Origin: Albidovulum sp. | GTDB taxonomy: Bacteria > Pseudomonadota > Alphaproteobacteria > Rhodobacterales > Rhodobacteraceae | Assembly (NCBI GenBank): GCA_030837825.1 | Contig: JAUQYB010000045.1 | Location: forward strand, 1 to 64,000 | Reading direction: 5' to 3' | DNA: 64,000 nucleotides | Shown here: piece by piece, positions 17,945-26,313 of the stretch | How positions within the stretch are numbered: the stretch's first letter is position 1 | Layout: each line of letters opens with the position of its first letter | The notes under the pieces: generated by a model | Told to the model about the DNA's origin: nothing | Seen by the model: the letters and a program-made list of their open reading frames with translations, nothing else | Database searches by the model: none | Made by a program: the position numbers and the translations under genes

Positions 17945-20065
17945 TCAGTGCGACAGGCTGGCGGCAAGCCGCATCAGCCCAACCGCCTCGGCGCGGTAGC
18001 CGTAGGGGTCGTCGCCCTTGGCGCCGCCGGCCAGCGCGATGGCCTCGTCCCAGCCCCAGGTGCCGAGATACTTCGGCTCGGACAGGAGCTGCCCCATGCC
18101 GGCGACGGCGGCGGCGAAGCGGGCGTCGGTGTCGGCCTTGCCGGGGGTGGCCGGGATCGGCGTCTCGACCAGTTGCGACTCCGCCGCCCCGGGCGCCTTC
18201 CAGCGCAGCTTGAGGAAGCCGAGTTCGGAGGCATCCCCGCCTTCGGGCGCCGTGCCGTAGCGCAGCGGATCGGAAAGCCGGGCGGGAGAGCCCGCCGGCG
18301 TGATCTCGTAGAGCGCGGTCACCTGATGGCCGGCGCCGATCTCGCCCGCGTCCACCCGGTCGTTGTTGAAGTCTTCCCGGGCCAGCGCGCGGGTCTCGTA
18401 GCCGATCAGCCGGTATTCGGCGACGGCGGCGGGGTTGAACTCCACCTGCACCTTCACGTCGTCGGCGATCGGGAAAAGCGCGCCCGTGAGCTGGTCCACC
18501 AGCACCTTCTGCGCCTCGCCGAGCGTGTCGATATAGGCGGCGGTGCCGTTGCCGTTCTGCGCCAGCGCCTGCATCGTCGCGTCGTCGAGGTTGCCGCGGC
18601 CGAAGCCGAGGACGGAGAGGTAGACGCCGCTCTCGCGCTCCTCCGCGATGAAGTCCTTCAGCGCCTCGGGATCGGAGAGGCCGACGTTGAAATCGCCGTC
18701 GGTGGCGAGCAGGACGCGGCTCACACGCCCCTCGCCGCCCATGCCTTCGGCCACCTGATAGGCCTGCTGCAACCCCTCCTGCCCGGCGGTCGATCCGCCC
18801 GCCTCAAGCCGGTCGAGCGCGCCGAGGATCGTCGCCCGGTCCGCGGCGGCGGTGGGCTCCAGCACCAGCCCGGCCGAGCCCGCATAGGTGACGATCGCCA
18901 CCCGGTCCTCGGGGTGGAGCTGGCCCATCATCAGCCGGAAGGACTGCTTGAGAAGCGGCAGCTTGTTGGCGTCCTCCATCGAGCCCGACGTGTCGATGAG
19001 GAAGACGAGATTCAGCGCCGGCCGGTCGCCGGTCGCGGGCAGGGCGCCCTGGATGCCGATCCGCAGGAGCTGCGTGCCAGGGTTCCACGGCGTCGGGAAG
19101 AGGCTGACCGCGGCGCGGAAAGGCGCCCCGCCGGCGGCGGGTGCGGGATAGCCGTAGGGGAAGTAGTTCACCATCTCCTCGATCCGCACCGCCTCCTTCG
19201 GCGGCAGGGCGCCGTTGGCGAGCGAGGAGCGGATCACCGACCACGACGCCGTGTCGGTGTCGATCGAGAAGGTGGAGACGGGGTCTTCGGCGGCGATCTT
19301 CACCGGGTTGGTTCCGGCATGGGCGAAGGCCTCGCTGTCCGGCAGGGCGGGAACCGCCACGGGCTCCGGCGCGGCGAAACCGGCGGCCGGGGCCTCCGCG
19401 ACGATGCCTACTGACCCGGCGGCCTGCGCGTTGTCGAGGCTGTAGGGGGCGCCGGCCGCCTCGCGCCGGCGGGCGAGCGAGGGGGCGGGCGAGGGGGCGG
19501 GCGAGGGCGCGGCCGCCCCGGCCATGTCCTGCGCAACGGTCGCGTCGGATTCGGCCTTGCGGGCCTCCGCGTCGGTCATGGTCTCGGCCGGGGTCTCGGC
19601 CGGGGTGTCGGGCAGGGTGTCGGGCAGGGTGTGGGCCGGGGTGTCGGTCGGGGTCCCGCCCAGGGCCTCCGCCTGCGGCGCGTCCGCGCCCGGCACGACA
19701 CCCGCAGTCGGCGTCACCGGCGCCGGCCTGGCCGGCGCCCCGTCGACGCGGACGGCCGGGCTGCGCGGCAGCACCGCGTCGCGCCTGAGCCCCGGGTAAA
19801 GCGCGAGCGCGAGCCCGATCACGGCAACGGAGGCGGTCGCGGCCAGTGCGGCGCGGGGGGAAAGGTGGGAAAGCATCCGGCGAACTCCTGTCAGGAACCC
19901 CGCCCTCCCGGGGCGGTCCTGACTGGGACGCACCACCCGCGCCGTTTCTTGGGTCCGGTCGAAGTTCTCCATCGCCAGCCGCAGCGCGCGCGCCTTCGCT
20001 TCCGCATCCGGGGCGGGCGGCGCGGCCTTCAGGCCGTCGCGGAGCCGTTCGAGTTCGTCGCTCAT
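17945..20065 (-). CDS. Membrane-anchored VWA protein with N-terminal anti-sigma-like region
   Basis: A 706-residue protein. A cytoplasmic N-terminal segment of about 70 residues is followed by one helix (ALAATASVAVIGLALALY), then a long Pro/Thr/Ala-rich periplasmic linker with DTPAETPAET and APSPAPSPAPS repeats. The VWA domain has a canonical MIDAS (LIDTSGSMED) and the C-terminal DUF3520-like part ends in YGYRAEAVGLMRLAASL. This resembles E. coli YfbK. Its ATG overlaps the stop of an ECF sigma gene (ATGA), the usual place of an anti-sigma gene, so the N-terminal segment is inferred to be an anti-sigma domain fused to a periplasmic VWA sensor. No zinc motif (HxxxCxxC) is present. Confidence 0.9.
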   Translation of the reverse strand: MSDELERLRDGLKAAPPAPDAEAKARALRLAMENFDRTQETARVVRPSQDRPGRAGFLTGVRRMLSHLSPRAALAATASVAVIGLALALYPGLRRDAVLPRSPAVRVDGAPARPAPVTPTAGVVPGADAPQAEALGGTPTDTPAHTLPDTLPDTPAETPAETMTDAEARKAESDATVAQDMAGAAAPSPAPSPAPSLARRREAAGAPYSLDNAQAAGSVGIVAEAPAAGFAAPEPVAVPALPDSEAFAHAGTNPVKIAAEDPVSTFSIDTDTASWSVIRSSLANGALPPKEAVRIEEMVNYFPYGYPAPAAGGAPFRAAVSLFPTPWNPGTQLLRIGIQGALPATGDRPALNLVFLIDTSGSMEDANKLPLLKQSFRLMMGQLHPEDRVAIVTYAGSAGLVLEPTAAADRATILGALDRLEAGGSTAGQEGLQQAYQVAEGMGGEGRVSRVLLATDGDFNVGLSDPEALKDFIAEERESGVYLSVLGFGRGNLDDATMQALAQNGNGTAAYIDTLGEAQKVLVDQLTGALFPIADDVKVQVEFNPAAVAEYRLIGYETRALAREDFNNDRVDAGEIGAGHQVTALYEITPAGSPARLSDPLRYGTAPEGGDASELGFLKLRWKAPGAAESQLVETPIPATPGKADTDARFAAAVAGMGQLLSEPKYLGTWGWDEAIALAGGAKGDDPYGYRAEAVGLMRLAASLSH

Positions 20066-20607
20066 AGCATCCCCTCCGCCCGCGCCATCGCGCGCAGGCG
20101 CTTTTTCACCTCGCTCATCCGCCAGGCCACGGTGCCTTCCGATATGCCCAGCACCTCGGCCGCCTCGCGCTGCGACAGATCCTCGCCAAGCGTCAGCGCC
20201 ACGGTGTCGCGCAGCTCCGGCGGGAGCCGCGCCATCGTCGCGGCCAGCCAGTCCTGTGCCGCCGCCTCCTCGGCGATGCCGGCGCGGCGGTTGACCTCCC
20301 AGTCGCCCCAGCCCTCGGCGGCCCGCGATCGTGTCGCCGTGCGGCGGCGGCGGTCATGGGCGGCGTTGACCGTGACGCGGTAGAGCCAGGTGGTGAACCG
20401 CGCCTCGCCCCGCCAGGACCGCAGCTTCGCGGGCAGCGCCAGGCAGATGTCCTGGGTCAGGTCCTCGGCCTCGGCGCGGCTTCCGGTCAGGCGGAACGAC
20501 AGCGCGAAGATGCGGTCGTAGTGCCGGCCGAGAAGCGCCGCGAAGGCATCGTGGTCTCCTGTCGCGGCGGCACTCGCCAGGGCCTCGTCCGGGGTTTGCA
20601 TGCGCAT
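20062..20607 (-). CDS. ECF RNA polymerase sigma factor
   Basis: A 181-residue ECF sigma factor. Region 2 is visible as LGRHYDRIFALSFRLTGS and AEAEDLTQDICLALPAKL; region 4 as RLPPELRDTVALTLGED and the helix-turn-helix LSQREAAEVLGISEGTVAWRM. There is no SnoaL-type C-terminal extension. ATG 20607 is chosen over a longer frame starting at 20637; ATG 20601 is also possible. The stop overlaps the start of the membrane VWA gene, so the two are co-translated, and regulation by that protein is inferred. Its promoter would lie in 20608-20650, next to the terminator of the gene behind. Confidence 0.95.
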   Translation of the reverse strand: MRMQTPDEALASAAATGDHDAFAALLGRHYDRIFALSFRLTGSRAEAEDLTQDICLALPAKLRSWRGEARFTTWLYRVTVNAAHDRRRRTATRSRAAEGWGDWEVNRRAGIAEEAAAQDWLAATMARLPPELRDTVALTLGEDLSQREAAEVLGISEGTVAWRMSEVKKRLRAMARAEGML

Positions 20608-20654
20608 CACGGAACTCCGACGCGGGCCGGCGGTCAATCCTTGGAAAACGGAAA

Positions 20655-20680
20655 AGGAAAGGGGCCCAATCGGGCCCCCT
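20655..20680 (-). terminator. Rho-independent terminator of the peptidoglycan-binding-like gene
   Basis: Read on the minus strand, a GGGGCCC/GGGCCCC stem with a 4-base loop is followed by a T-rich stretch (CTTTCCTTTTCCGTTTTCC). It lies 14 bases past the stop of the gene at 20694-21224 and insulates it from the sigma-factor gene. Confidence 0.75.
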
Positions 20681-20693
20681 CCGGAGATCCCGA

Positions 20694-21224
20694 TCAGCCG
20701 AGGATGGTGTCGTAGAACTCTTGGGCGCCGGCCATCGAGTCGAGCTGGCCGGTGCCGGTGGAATCGCCGGCGATGGCCATGATCGCCCGGTAGGTCATCG
20801 GCCCGAAGGCGCCGTCGATCCCGCCCCGGTAATAGCCCGCATCGGCGAGCCGGGCCTGGATCCTGCGCCGCTCGGCCGGGCTGTAGCTGTTGAACGCGCG
20901 CGCGGCCGGCGTGGCGTAGAGGCCCGAGGGCGCTGCCGGCGCATAGCGGCCGGGCGTGCTGTGGCGCGGCGCCTGATACTGCGGCTGATACTGGGGCTGA
21001 TACTGCGGCTGATAATAGCCCGGGACCGGCGCGCGGGTGACCGGCGCCTGCCTGCGGCGCTGGCTGTCCTTCAGGACCAGCGTGCCGATCACGCCGGCCG
21101 CGACGATGGCGGCAAGGGCGTTCTGCTCCTTCTCGCCCCAGGCATGGGCGGGCGCGGGCATGGCCGCGGCGATGGAAAGTGCCGCGACGGCGGCGGTGGC
21201 GGTCTTGCGGAGGGTGGGCAGCAT
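20694..21224 (-). CDS. Exported peptidoglycan-binding-like protein
   Basis: A 176-residue protein. The start at 21224 (preceded by GGGAGA) places a Sec signal peptide MLPTLRKTATAAVAALSIAA..AHA at the N-terminus. After a short hydrophobic segment (ALAAIVAAGVIGTLVL) and a basic stretch comes a Tyr/Gln/Pro repeat (three YQPQ units). A C-terminal domain of the PG_binding_1 type follows: RIQARLADAGYYRGGIDGAFGPMTYRAIMAI. The protein probably sits in the periplasm and touches the cell wall. The ORF extends further upstream to 21296, but that would bury the signal peptide. Confidence 0.85.
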   Translation of the reverse strand: MLPTLRKTATAAVAALSIAAAMPAPAHAWGEKEQNALAAIVAAGVIGTLVLKDSQRRRQAPVTRAPVPGYYQPQYQPQYQPQYQAPRHSTPGRYAPAAPSGLYATPAARAFNSYSPAERRRIQARLADAGYYRGGIDGAFGPMTYRAIMAIAGDSTGTGQLDSMAGAQEFYDTILG

Positions 21225-21344
21225 CTCGTTTCTCCCGGGTTGGGTGGCGGATGCGGCAAGGATGGGGTGCGCCCGGATGCTAGGCAAAAACCGCAACGGT
21301 GCTATCGGATAACCGGCCCGATGGCGCCGCCGTCCGCGCCCGCC

Positions 21345-21398
21345 CTTCTTCGTTGCCGAAATACCCCGGGAGGGTCCGGGAGGGCAGCGCCCTCCCGG
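21345..21398 (+). repeat. Dispersed intergenic palindromic element, copy 1
   Basis: It starts CTTCTTCGTTGCCGAAATAC and ends in a hairpin, CCGGGAGGG (21376-21384) with CCCTCCCGG (21390-21398). The same 5' block and a GC hairpin recur at 25507, 38695 (inverted) and 62853. It lies just past the gabD stop and could serve as its terminator. Confidence 0.8.
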
Positions 21399-21409
21399 CT
21401 CTTGCCGGC

Positions 21410-22888
21410 TCAGACCGACAGGCAGATGTATTTCATCTCGAGATAGTCCTCGACGCCGTGGTGGCTGCCCTCGCGGCCGAGGCCGGACTGCTTGACGCCG
21501 CCGAAGGGTGCGACCTCGGTCGAGATCAGGCCGGTGTTGACGCCGACCATGCCGTATTCCAGCGCCTCCTGCACCCGGGTGACCCGGCCGATGTCGCGGG
21601 CGTAGAAATAGGAGGCGAGGCCGAAGATCGTGTCGTTGGCGAGCCGGATCACCTCCTCCTCGGTCTCGAAGCGGAAGAGCGGCGCGAGGGGCCCGAAGGT
21701 CTCCTCGGTCGAGACCTTCATCTCGGGCGTGATGCCGGTGACGACGGTCGGCTCGAAGAAGGTGCCGCCGAGCGGGTGGCGCTTGCCGCCGGTGACGATC
21801 TTCCCGCCGCCCGCCAGCGCATCGGCGATGTGCTCCTCCACCTTCTCGACCGCGGCCTCGTTGATCAGCGGCCCGGTGGTCACGCCCTCGTTCAGCCCGT
21901 CGCCGACGTTCAGCTTCCTCACCGCCGCCGCAAGCTTCGCCGCGAAGGCGTCATAGACGCCGGCCTGGACGTAGATCCGGTTGGCGCAGACGCAGGTCTG
22001 GCCGTTGTTGCGGAACTTGGAGATCATCGCGCCTTCCACAGCGGCATCGAGATCGGCGTCGTCGAAGACGATGAAGGGGGCGTTGCCGCCCAGCTCCATC
22101 GAGCATTTCATCACCTGGTCGGCGGCCTGGCGCAGGAGGATGCGGCCGACCTCGGTCGAGCCGGTGAAGGTCAGCTTGCGGACCGCGTGGTTCTCGCAGA
22201 ACTCCTTGCCGATCGCCGAGGACTTCTTCGAGGTGATCACCGAGAAGAGCCCCGCCGGCACCCCCGCCCGTTCCGCCAGAAGCGCCATCGCCAGCGCCGA
22301 AAGCGGGGTTTCCGCCGCGGGCCGGGCGACGAAGCCGCAGCCGACGGCGAGCGCCGGCGCGACCTTGCGGGCGATCATCGCGTTGGGAAAGTTCCACGGC
22401 GTGATCGAGGCGGCGACCCCGATCGGCTGCTTGATCACGGTGATGCGCTTGTCGCGCTGGTGGCCGGGAATGGTCTCGCCGTAGATGCGCTTGGCCTCCT
22501 CGGCAAACCATTCGACGAAGGAGGCGCCGTAGAGCACCTCGCCCTTCGCCTCCGCCAGCGGCTTGCCCATCTCGGCGGTCAGGATCGCGCCGAGGTCGTC
22601 GGCATTGGCGACCATCAGGTCGTGCCACTTGCGCAGCACGGCGGCGCGTTCCTTGCCGGTGCGGGCGGCCCAGTCGTGGCGCGCCTTCTCCGCCGCCTCG
22701 ATCGCGCACGCCGTCTCCGTCCGGCCGAGGTCGGGCACGGTGCAGATCACGTCGCCGCGGGCGGGGTTGGTGACCGGAAAGGTGGTGCCGTCCTCGGCAT
22801 CCACCCATTGCCCGGCGACATAGGCCTGCGTTACCAGTAGCGACGGATCCTTCAGCCGGGACTTCAGGTCGGTAGCGGAATCGAGCAT
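21410..22888 (-). CDS. gabD: NAD(P)-dependent succinate-semialdehyde dehydrogenase
   Basis: A 492-residue ALDH of the GabD group, oxidising succinate semialdehyde to succinate. Catalytic Cys299 (GQTCVCANRI) and general base Glu265 (MELGGNAPF) are present, with the cofactor-binding TPWNFP and TFTGSTEVG. Cys at the +2 position after the nucleophile (CVC) is seen in redox-regulated GabD enzymes. The C-terminal GREGSHHGVEDYLEMKYICL matches GabD/SSADH. No gabT adjoins it; the gene stands alone behind a small palindrome in its upstream region. The substrate could be wider (glutarate semialdehyde). Confidence 0.93.
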   Translation of the reverse strand: MLDSATDLKSRLKDPSLLVTQAYVAGQWVDAEDGTTFPVTNPARGDVICTVPDLGRTETACAIEAAEKARHDWAARTGKERAAVLRKWHDLMVANADDLGAILTAEMGKPLAEAKGEVLYGASFVEWFAEEAKRIYGETIPGHQRDKRITVIKQPIGVAASITPWNFPNAMIARKVAPALAVGCGFVARPAAETPLSALAMALLAERAGVPAGLFSVITSKKSSAIGKEFCENHAVRKLTFTGSTEVGRILLRQAADQVMKCSMELGGNAPFIVFDDADLDAAVEGAMISKFRNNGQTCVCANRIYVQAGVYDAFAAKLAAAVRKLNVGDGLNEGVTTGPLINEAAVEKVEEHIADALAGGGKIVTGGKRHPLGGTFFEPTVVTGITPEMKVSTEETFGPLAPLFRFETEEEVIRLANDTIFGLASYFYARDIGRVTRVQEALEYGMVGVNTGLISTEVAPFGGVKQSGLGREGSHHGVEDYLEMKYICLSV

Positions 22889-22911
22889 GGGAACTCCCCC
22901 TCATCTGTGCA

Positions 22912-22923
22912 ATTTGATCAAAT
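22912..22923. promoter_or_regulatory. Perfect 12-bp palindrome upstream of gabD
   Basis: ATTTGATCAAAT is the only AT-rich stretch in the 86-bp divergent gap between gabD (start 22888) and the AFMID-like hydrolase (start 22975). Its position, 24-35 bases upstream of the gabD start, suits an operator. TTGATCAA-type sites are seen with GntR-family regulators; the actual regulator is not in the window. Confidence 0.4.
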
Positions 22924-22974
22924 GCCCGATGCCGGGGCCCGTGTCCAGCCGGACCGCCGATCGGGGATTCGCCC

Positions 22975-23763
22975 ATGAGATATGACGACGCCTACCAGAA
23001 TGCAAAATACATTCCCGGCGGCGGGGATTTTCCGCGGCATTGGGCCGAGGCCGCGGCGGCGTTGCGCGAAAGCCTCGGGCCGCGGACGCGGCTCGGCCGG
23101 CGCTACGGCGAGGCGCAGGCGGAATGGTTCGACCTCTTCCTGCCCGAGGGGCCGGCCACAGGACTCGTGGTCTTCGTGCACGGCGGCTACTGGCTCGCCT
23201 TCGGCCCGCGCGACTTCTCGCATCTGGCGGCGGGGGCGCTGGCGCGCGGCTGGGCCTGCGCGATGCCTGCCTACACGCTCGCCCCGGCGGCGCGGATCGC
23301 CGGCATGACGCGGCAGGTCGCCGCCGCCATCGCCGCCGCGGCGGACGAGGTGGCGGGACCCCTGGTGCTGGCGGGGCATTCGGCGGGCGGGCATCTCGTC
23401 GCAAGGATGGCCTCGGCCGATGCGCCGCTCGCCGCCGCGGTCGCGGCGCGGATCGCCCGCGTCGTGCCGATCTCGCCGCTCGCCGATCTCCGGCCGCTGC
23501 GCGAGACCGCGATGAACGAGACGCTCGGCCTCGACGCGGCCGAGGCGCTGGCCGAAAGCCCCGCGCTCCTGCCCCGCCGCGCCGGAGTGCCGGTCCATGT
23601 CTGGGTGGGCGGCGTCGAGCGGCCGGCGTTCCTCGACCAGGCCCGCCGCCTCGGCAACGCCTGGGCCTGCCCGGTGACGGTGGAGCCGGACCGGCACCAT
23701 TTCGACGTGATCGGGGGGCTCGAACGGCCCGACAGCCCGCTGATGCAGGCGCTCCTCGGCTGA
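22975..23763 (+). CDS. Alpha/beta hydrolase, arylformamidase (AFMID/KynB)-like
   Basis: A 262-residue soluble hydrolase. The oxyanion-hole motif is VHGGYW, and the nucleophile elbow is GHSAGGH. A late His is in DRHHFDVI, and an acidic residue is in the VGGVERPAFLDQA loop. This set is characteristic of the arylformamidase-like branch, which hydrolyses N-formylkynurenine in tryptophan breakdown. No other kyn gene adjoins, so the substrate is uncertain; related enzymes act on other esters or amides. It is divergent from gabD and converges with the methyltransferase gene, their stops being 2 bases apart. Confidence 0.85.
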   Translation: MRYDDAYQNAKYIPGGGDFPRHWAEAAAALRESLGPRTRLGRRYGEAQAEWFDLFLPEGPATGLVVFVHGGYWLAFGPRDFSHLAAGALARGWACAMPAYTLAPAARIAGMTRQVAAAIAAAADEVAGPLVLAGHSAGGHLVARMASADAPLAAAVAARIARVVPISPLADLRPLRETAMNETLGLDAAEALAESPALLPRRAGVPVHVWVGGVERPAFLDQARRLGNAWACPVTVEPDRHHFDVIGGLERPDSPLMQALLG

Positions 23764-23765
23764 GG

Positions 23766-24509
23766 TCAGGCGGGCCGGCCGAGCGGGATGAACTCCGGGC
23801 TGGCCGGCGTCAGGCCGGACCCGGCCCAGTCGCCCATCCAGCGCTCCACTCGCAGTCCGGCCGCCGCGATCGCGCCCTCGAGTTCGTCCAGCGGCGGAAA
23901 GCCGATCCGCGAGGTGGCGGAGAGCTGCCGGCGGTCGGCGGTGCGGTAGTGCGTCCCGTAGGTGGCGATCCGGCGCGCGGCGTTCCAGCGAACGTCGTTC
24001 CAGGCCGTCACCGGGCCGAGCACCGGGTCCTCGAAGCGCCGCTCCGACGCTTCCGGCCGCCAGTCCTCCCACTCGCGGGCCGCGGGGTTGCGGCTGTCGA
24101 AGACGAAGCGCCCGCCCGGGGCGAGGTGGCGGGCGATCGTGGAAAGGCAGGCGGCGCGATCCTTGCGCGTCAGCAGGGTCTGGAGCGCGTGGCCGGTCAT
24201 CGCGATCAGGTCGAAGGTCTGGCCGAGCCGCAGCGAGCGGGCATCGCCCTCGACCCAGGTCACGCGCTCCGCCCCCGGCTTGGCCCGCGCCAGATCGAGC
24301 ATCGCGCCGGCAGGGTCCGCCGCGGTCACCGCCGCGCCCTGATCGGCGGCGATGCGGATCGCCAGCTCGCCGGTGCCGCAGCCGAGGTCGAGCACGCTGC
24401 CCGCCCCCGCGGCGAGGCGCAGGCAGAATTCCCGGTCCTCGCCCCAGCCGTTGTCGAGGTCATAGAACCGGGCCAGCGCCGGATCGGCGTAGAGAAGGTC
24501 CTCAGCCAT
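23766..24509 (-). CDS. Class I SAM-dependent methyltransferase
   Basis: A 247-residue methyltransferase with motif I VLDLGCGTGELAIRIA, motif II-like VTWVEGDARSL, and motif post-I AADPAGAMLDLA. The C-terminal part (WNDVRWNAARRIATYGTHYR) is a beta-rich lid common in small-molecule methyltransferases of the UbiE/Mtf25 superfamily. The substrate is unknown. It overlaps the end of the P1 peptidase gene by 8 bases, so it is the last gene of the dpp-type operon, although its link to peptide use is unclear. Confidence 0.88.
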   Translation of the reverse strand: MAEDLLYADPALARFYDLDNGWGEDREFCLRLAAGAGSVLDLGCGTGELAIRIAADQGAAVTAADPAGAMLDLARAKPGAERVTWVEGDARSLRLGQTFDLIAMTGHALQTLLTRKDRAACLSTIARHLAPGGRFVFDSRNPAAREWEDWRPEASERRFEDPVLGPVTAWNDVRWNAARRIATYGTHYRTADRRQLSATSRIGFPPLDELEGAIAAAGLRVERWMGDWAGSGLTPASPEFIPLGRPA

Positions 24510-25497
24510 GTCCGAACCGTGCCCGCCAGGATGGCATCAGGTCGCCCTCGCGCGCCTCGGCGGCGAAGACCGCGCGGGCGATGGCACGGGCGAGGCAGGC
24601 GGCCGCGGCGTGGCCGAGCAGGAAGGTGTCCGCCAGCGGATCGGCCAGCGCCCGCGCCCCGGTCGCGGCGGCGAAGACCAGATCGCCGTCGAGCGGCGTG
24701 TGCGACGGGACGATGGCGCGGGCCATGCCGTCATGGGCGGCCGTCGCCATCCGCTGCGCCTCTACCCGGGTCAGCCGCGCATCGGTGGCGACGATGGCGA
24801 TGGTGGTGGCCTCGCCCGGCCGCTTCACCGGCCGGGGCTCGAACCCGGCGGGGAAGGCCGTGGGCAGGCCGAGGCCGCCGAATTCGGCGTCAAGCTCCCA
24901 AGGTGCCGCCCAGAACTCCCGGCCCCCGCCAACCGTCACCGAGCCCAGCGCATTGACCGCGACAAGCGCGCCCACCGTCAGCCCGTTCTCCAGGACCGCC
25001 GAGGCCGAGCCGAGCCCGCCCTTGAGCCCCGCCGTCGTCGCCCCGGTCCCGGCCCCGGCGGTGCCGACCCCGAAGTCCTGCCCCGCGGCGGCGAGCGCCC
25101 GCGCCCCGAGCCGGCGGTAGGGATTCTCGGCCCAGTCCTTCGCGCCCCCGTTCATAAGGTCGAAGAGGATCGCCGCCGGCACGATCGGCACGAGCTCGTC
25201 GCCCACCGCGAAGCCGCGCCCCGCCGCGCGCAGCGCGTCCGCCACGCCGGAGGCGGCATCAAGGCCCAGCGCCGAGCCGCCCGCGAGCACCAGCGCGTCG
25301 ACCTCCTGCACCAGCCGGTCGGGGGCGAGCAGGTCGGTCTCGCGCGTCCCCGGCGCGCCGCCCATCACATGCACCGCCGCGGTGAAGGGCCTTTCGCCCA
25401 CCAGCACGGTGACGCCGGTCCGCACCGGGTGATCCTCGGCATTGCCGACGCTCAGCCCTTCCACGTCGGTGATCAGGTTCCGCGGTCCCGGTCGCAT
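24502..25497 (-). CDS. P1 family (DmpA-type, S58) aminopeptidase
   Basis: A 331-residue N-terminal-nucleophile hydrolase. Family signatures are the N-terminal ITDVEGLSVGNAED, GGSALGLDAASGV, and the GAGTGATTAGLKGGLGSAS glycine-rich segment followed by VGALVAVNALGSV. Such enzymes self-cleave into two chains and release N-terminal residues from peptides, some acting on D-amino-acid amides or beta-peptides. The location downstream of a peptide-type ABC transporter suggests it processes the imported compound. The start ATG 25497 follows a dispersed repeat element in the 64-base gap after SDR. The exact cleavage residue cannot be assigned by eye. Confidence 0.88.
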   Translation of the reverse strand: MRPGPRNLITDVEGLSVGNAEDHPVRTGVTVLVGERPFTAAVHVMGGAPGTRETDLLAPDRLVQEVDALVLAGGSALGLDAASGVADALRAAGRGFAVGDELVPIVPAAILFDLMNGGAKDWAENPYRRLGARALAAAGQDFGVGTAGAGTGATTAGLKGGLGSASAVLENGLTVGALVAVNALGSVTVGGGREFWAAPWELDAEFGGLGLPTAFPAGFEPRPVKRPGEATTIAIVATDARLTRVEAQRMATAAHDGMARAIVPSHTPLDGDLVFAAATGARALADPLADTFLLGHAAAACLARAIARAVFAAEAREGDLMPSWRARFGHG

Positions 25498-25506
25498 TCC
25501 CTCGTC

Positions 25507-25554
25507 CTTCTTCGTTGCCGAAATACCCCCGGGGGTCCGGGGGCTGGCCCCCGG
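25507..25554 (+). repeat. Dispersed intergenic palindromic element, copy 2
   Basis: Same 5' block as copy 1 (CTTCTTCGTTGCCGAAATAC) with a hairpin CCGGGGG (25537-25543) / CCCCCGG (25548-25554). It lies 8 bases past the SDR stop and ahead of the P1 peptidase start, within an otherwise tightly packed operon. Confidence 0.8.
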
Positions 25555-25561
25555 CCCGGCC

Positions 25562-26302
25562 TCAGATGCAGCGCCCGCCGTCCACCTCGAGCGCCACGCC
25601 GGTGATCATCGACGCCTCGTCCGAACAGAGGAAACAGGCGGCGTTGCCGATGTCCTGGGGCGTCGAAAAGCGCCCGATCGGGATGGTGGCGAGGAACCTC
25701 GCCCGCATCTCGGGCGTGTCCTCGCCCAGGAAACTTTTCAGCAGTGGCGTCTCGCCCGCCACCGGGCCGATCGCGTTGACGCGGACGCCGGCGGGCGCCA
25801 GTTCCACCGCCATCGCCTTGGTCGCGGTGATCATCCAGCCTTTCGAGGCGTTGTACCAGTTGAGCCGCGGCCGCGGCGACAGGCCCGCGGTCGAGGCGAC
25901 GTTGAGGATCGCGCCGCGCCCGGCCTTCTTCATCATCGGCACCAGCGCCCGCGCGGTCAGGTAGACCGACTTGCAGTTGACCGCGAAGACCCGGTCGAAA
26001 TCGGCCTCGCTCACCTCCTCGAGCAGCGCGGGCAGATGCGTCACCCCGGCGTTGTTGACGAGGATGTCGACCCGCCCGAGCGTTGCCGCCGCCCCGGCCG
26101 CCATCGCGGCGACGCTTTCGGCCGAGGCGACGTCCACCCGCAGCGCCGTGCCGCCGACCTCTGCCGCGACCGTCCGCGCCGCCGCCTCGTCGATGTCGGC
26201 CACGATGACCCTCGCGCCTTCGGCCGCGAAGGTCCGCGCGATCCCCGCGCCAAAGCCCGAACCGGCGCCGGTGACGATGGCGGTCCTGTCCATCAACCGC
26301 AT
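25562..26302 (-). CDS. SDR family oxidoreductase
   Basis: A 246-residue classical short-chain dehydrogenase. The cofactor motif TGAGSGFGAGIA is followed by an acidic residue after strand 2 (VADIDEA), favouring NAD. NNAG, catalytic Ser in VASTAG and YNASKG are all present. The C-terminal substrate loop PVAGETPLLKSFLG and the end DGGRCI are complete. Proteins of this type oxidise or reduce small alcohols and ketones; the substrate is not defined. It sits 11 bases after an aldehyde dehydrogenase gene, so an alcohol-to-aldehyde-to-acid pair is plausible. Confidence 0.93.
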   Translation of the reverse strand: MRLMDRTAIVTGAGSGFGAGIARTFAAEGARVIVADIDEAAARTVAAEVGGTALRVDVASAESVAAMAAGAAATLGRVDILVNNAGVTHLPALLEEVSEADFDRVFAVNCKSVYLTARALVPMMKKAGRGAILNVASTAGLSPRPRLNWYNASKGWMITATKAMAVELAPAGVRVNAIGPVAGETPLLKSFLGEDTPEMRARFLATIPIGRFSTPQDIGNAACFLCSDEASMITGVALEVDGGRCI

Positions 26303-26313
26303 GGCCCCTCCTC

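Noticed and set aside
17363-19414. 683-aa plus-strand frame opposite two minus-strand genes
   Set aside because: Crosses two recognised genes and a hairpin; composition typical of an antisense shadow.
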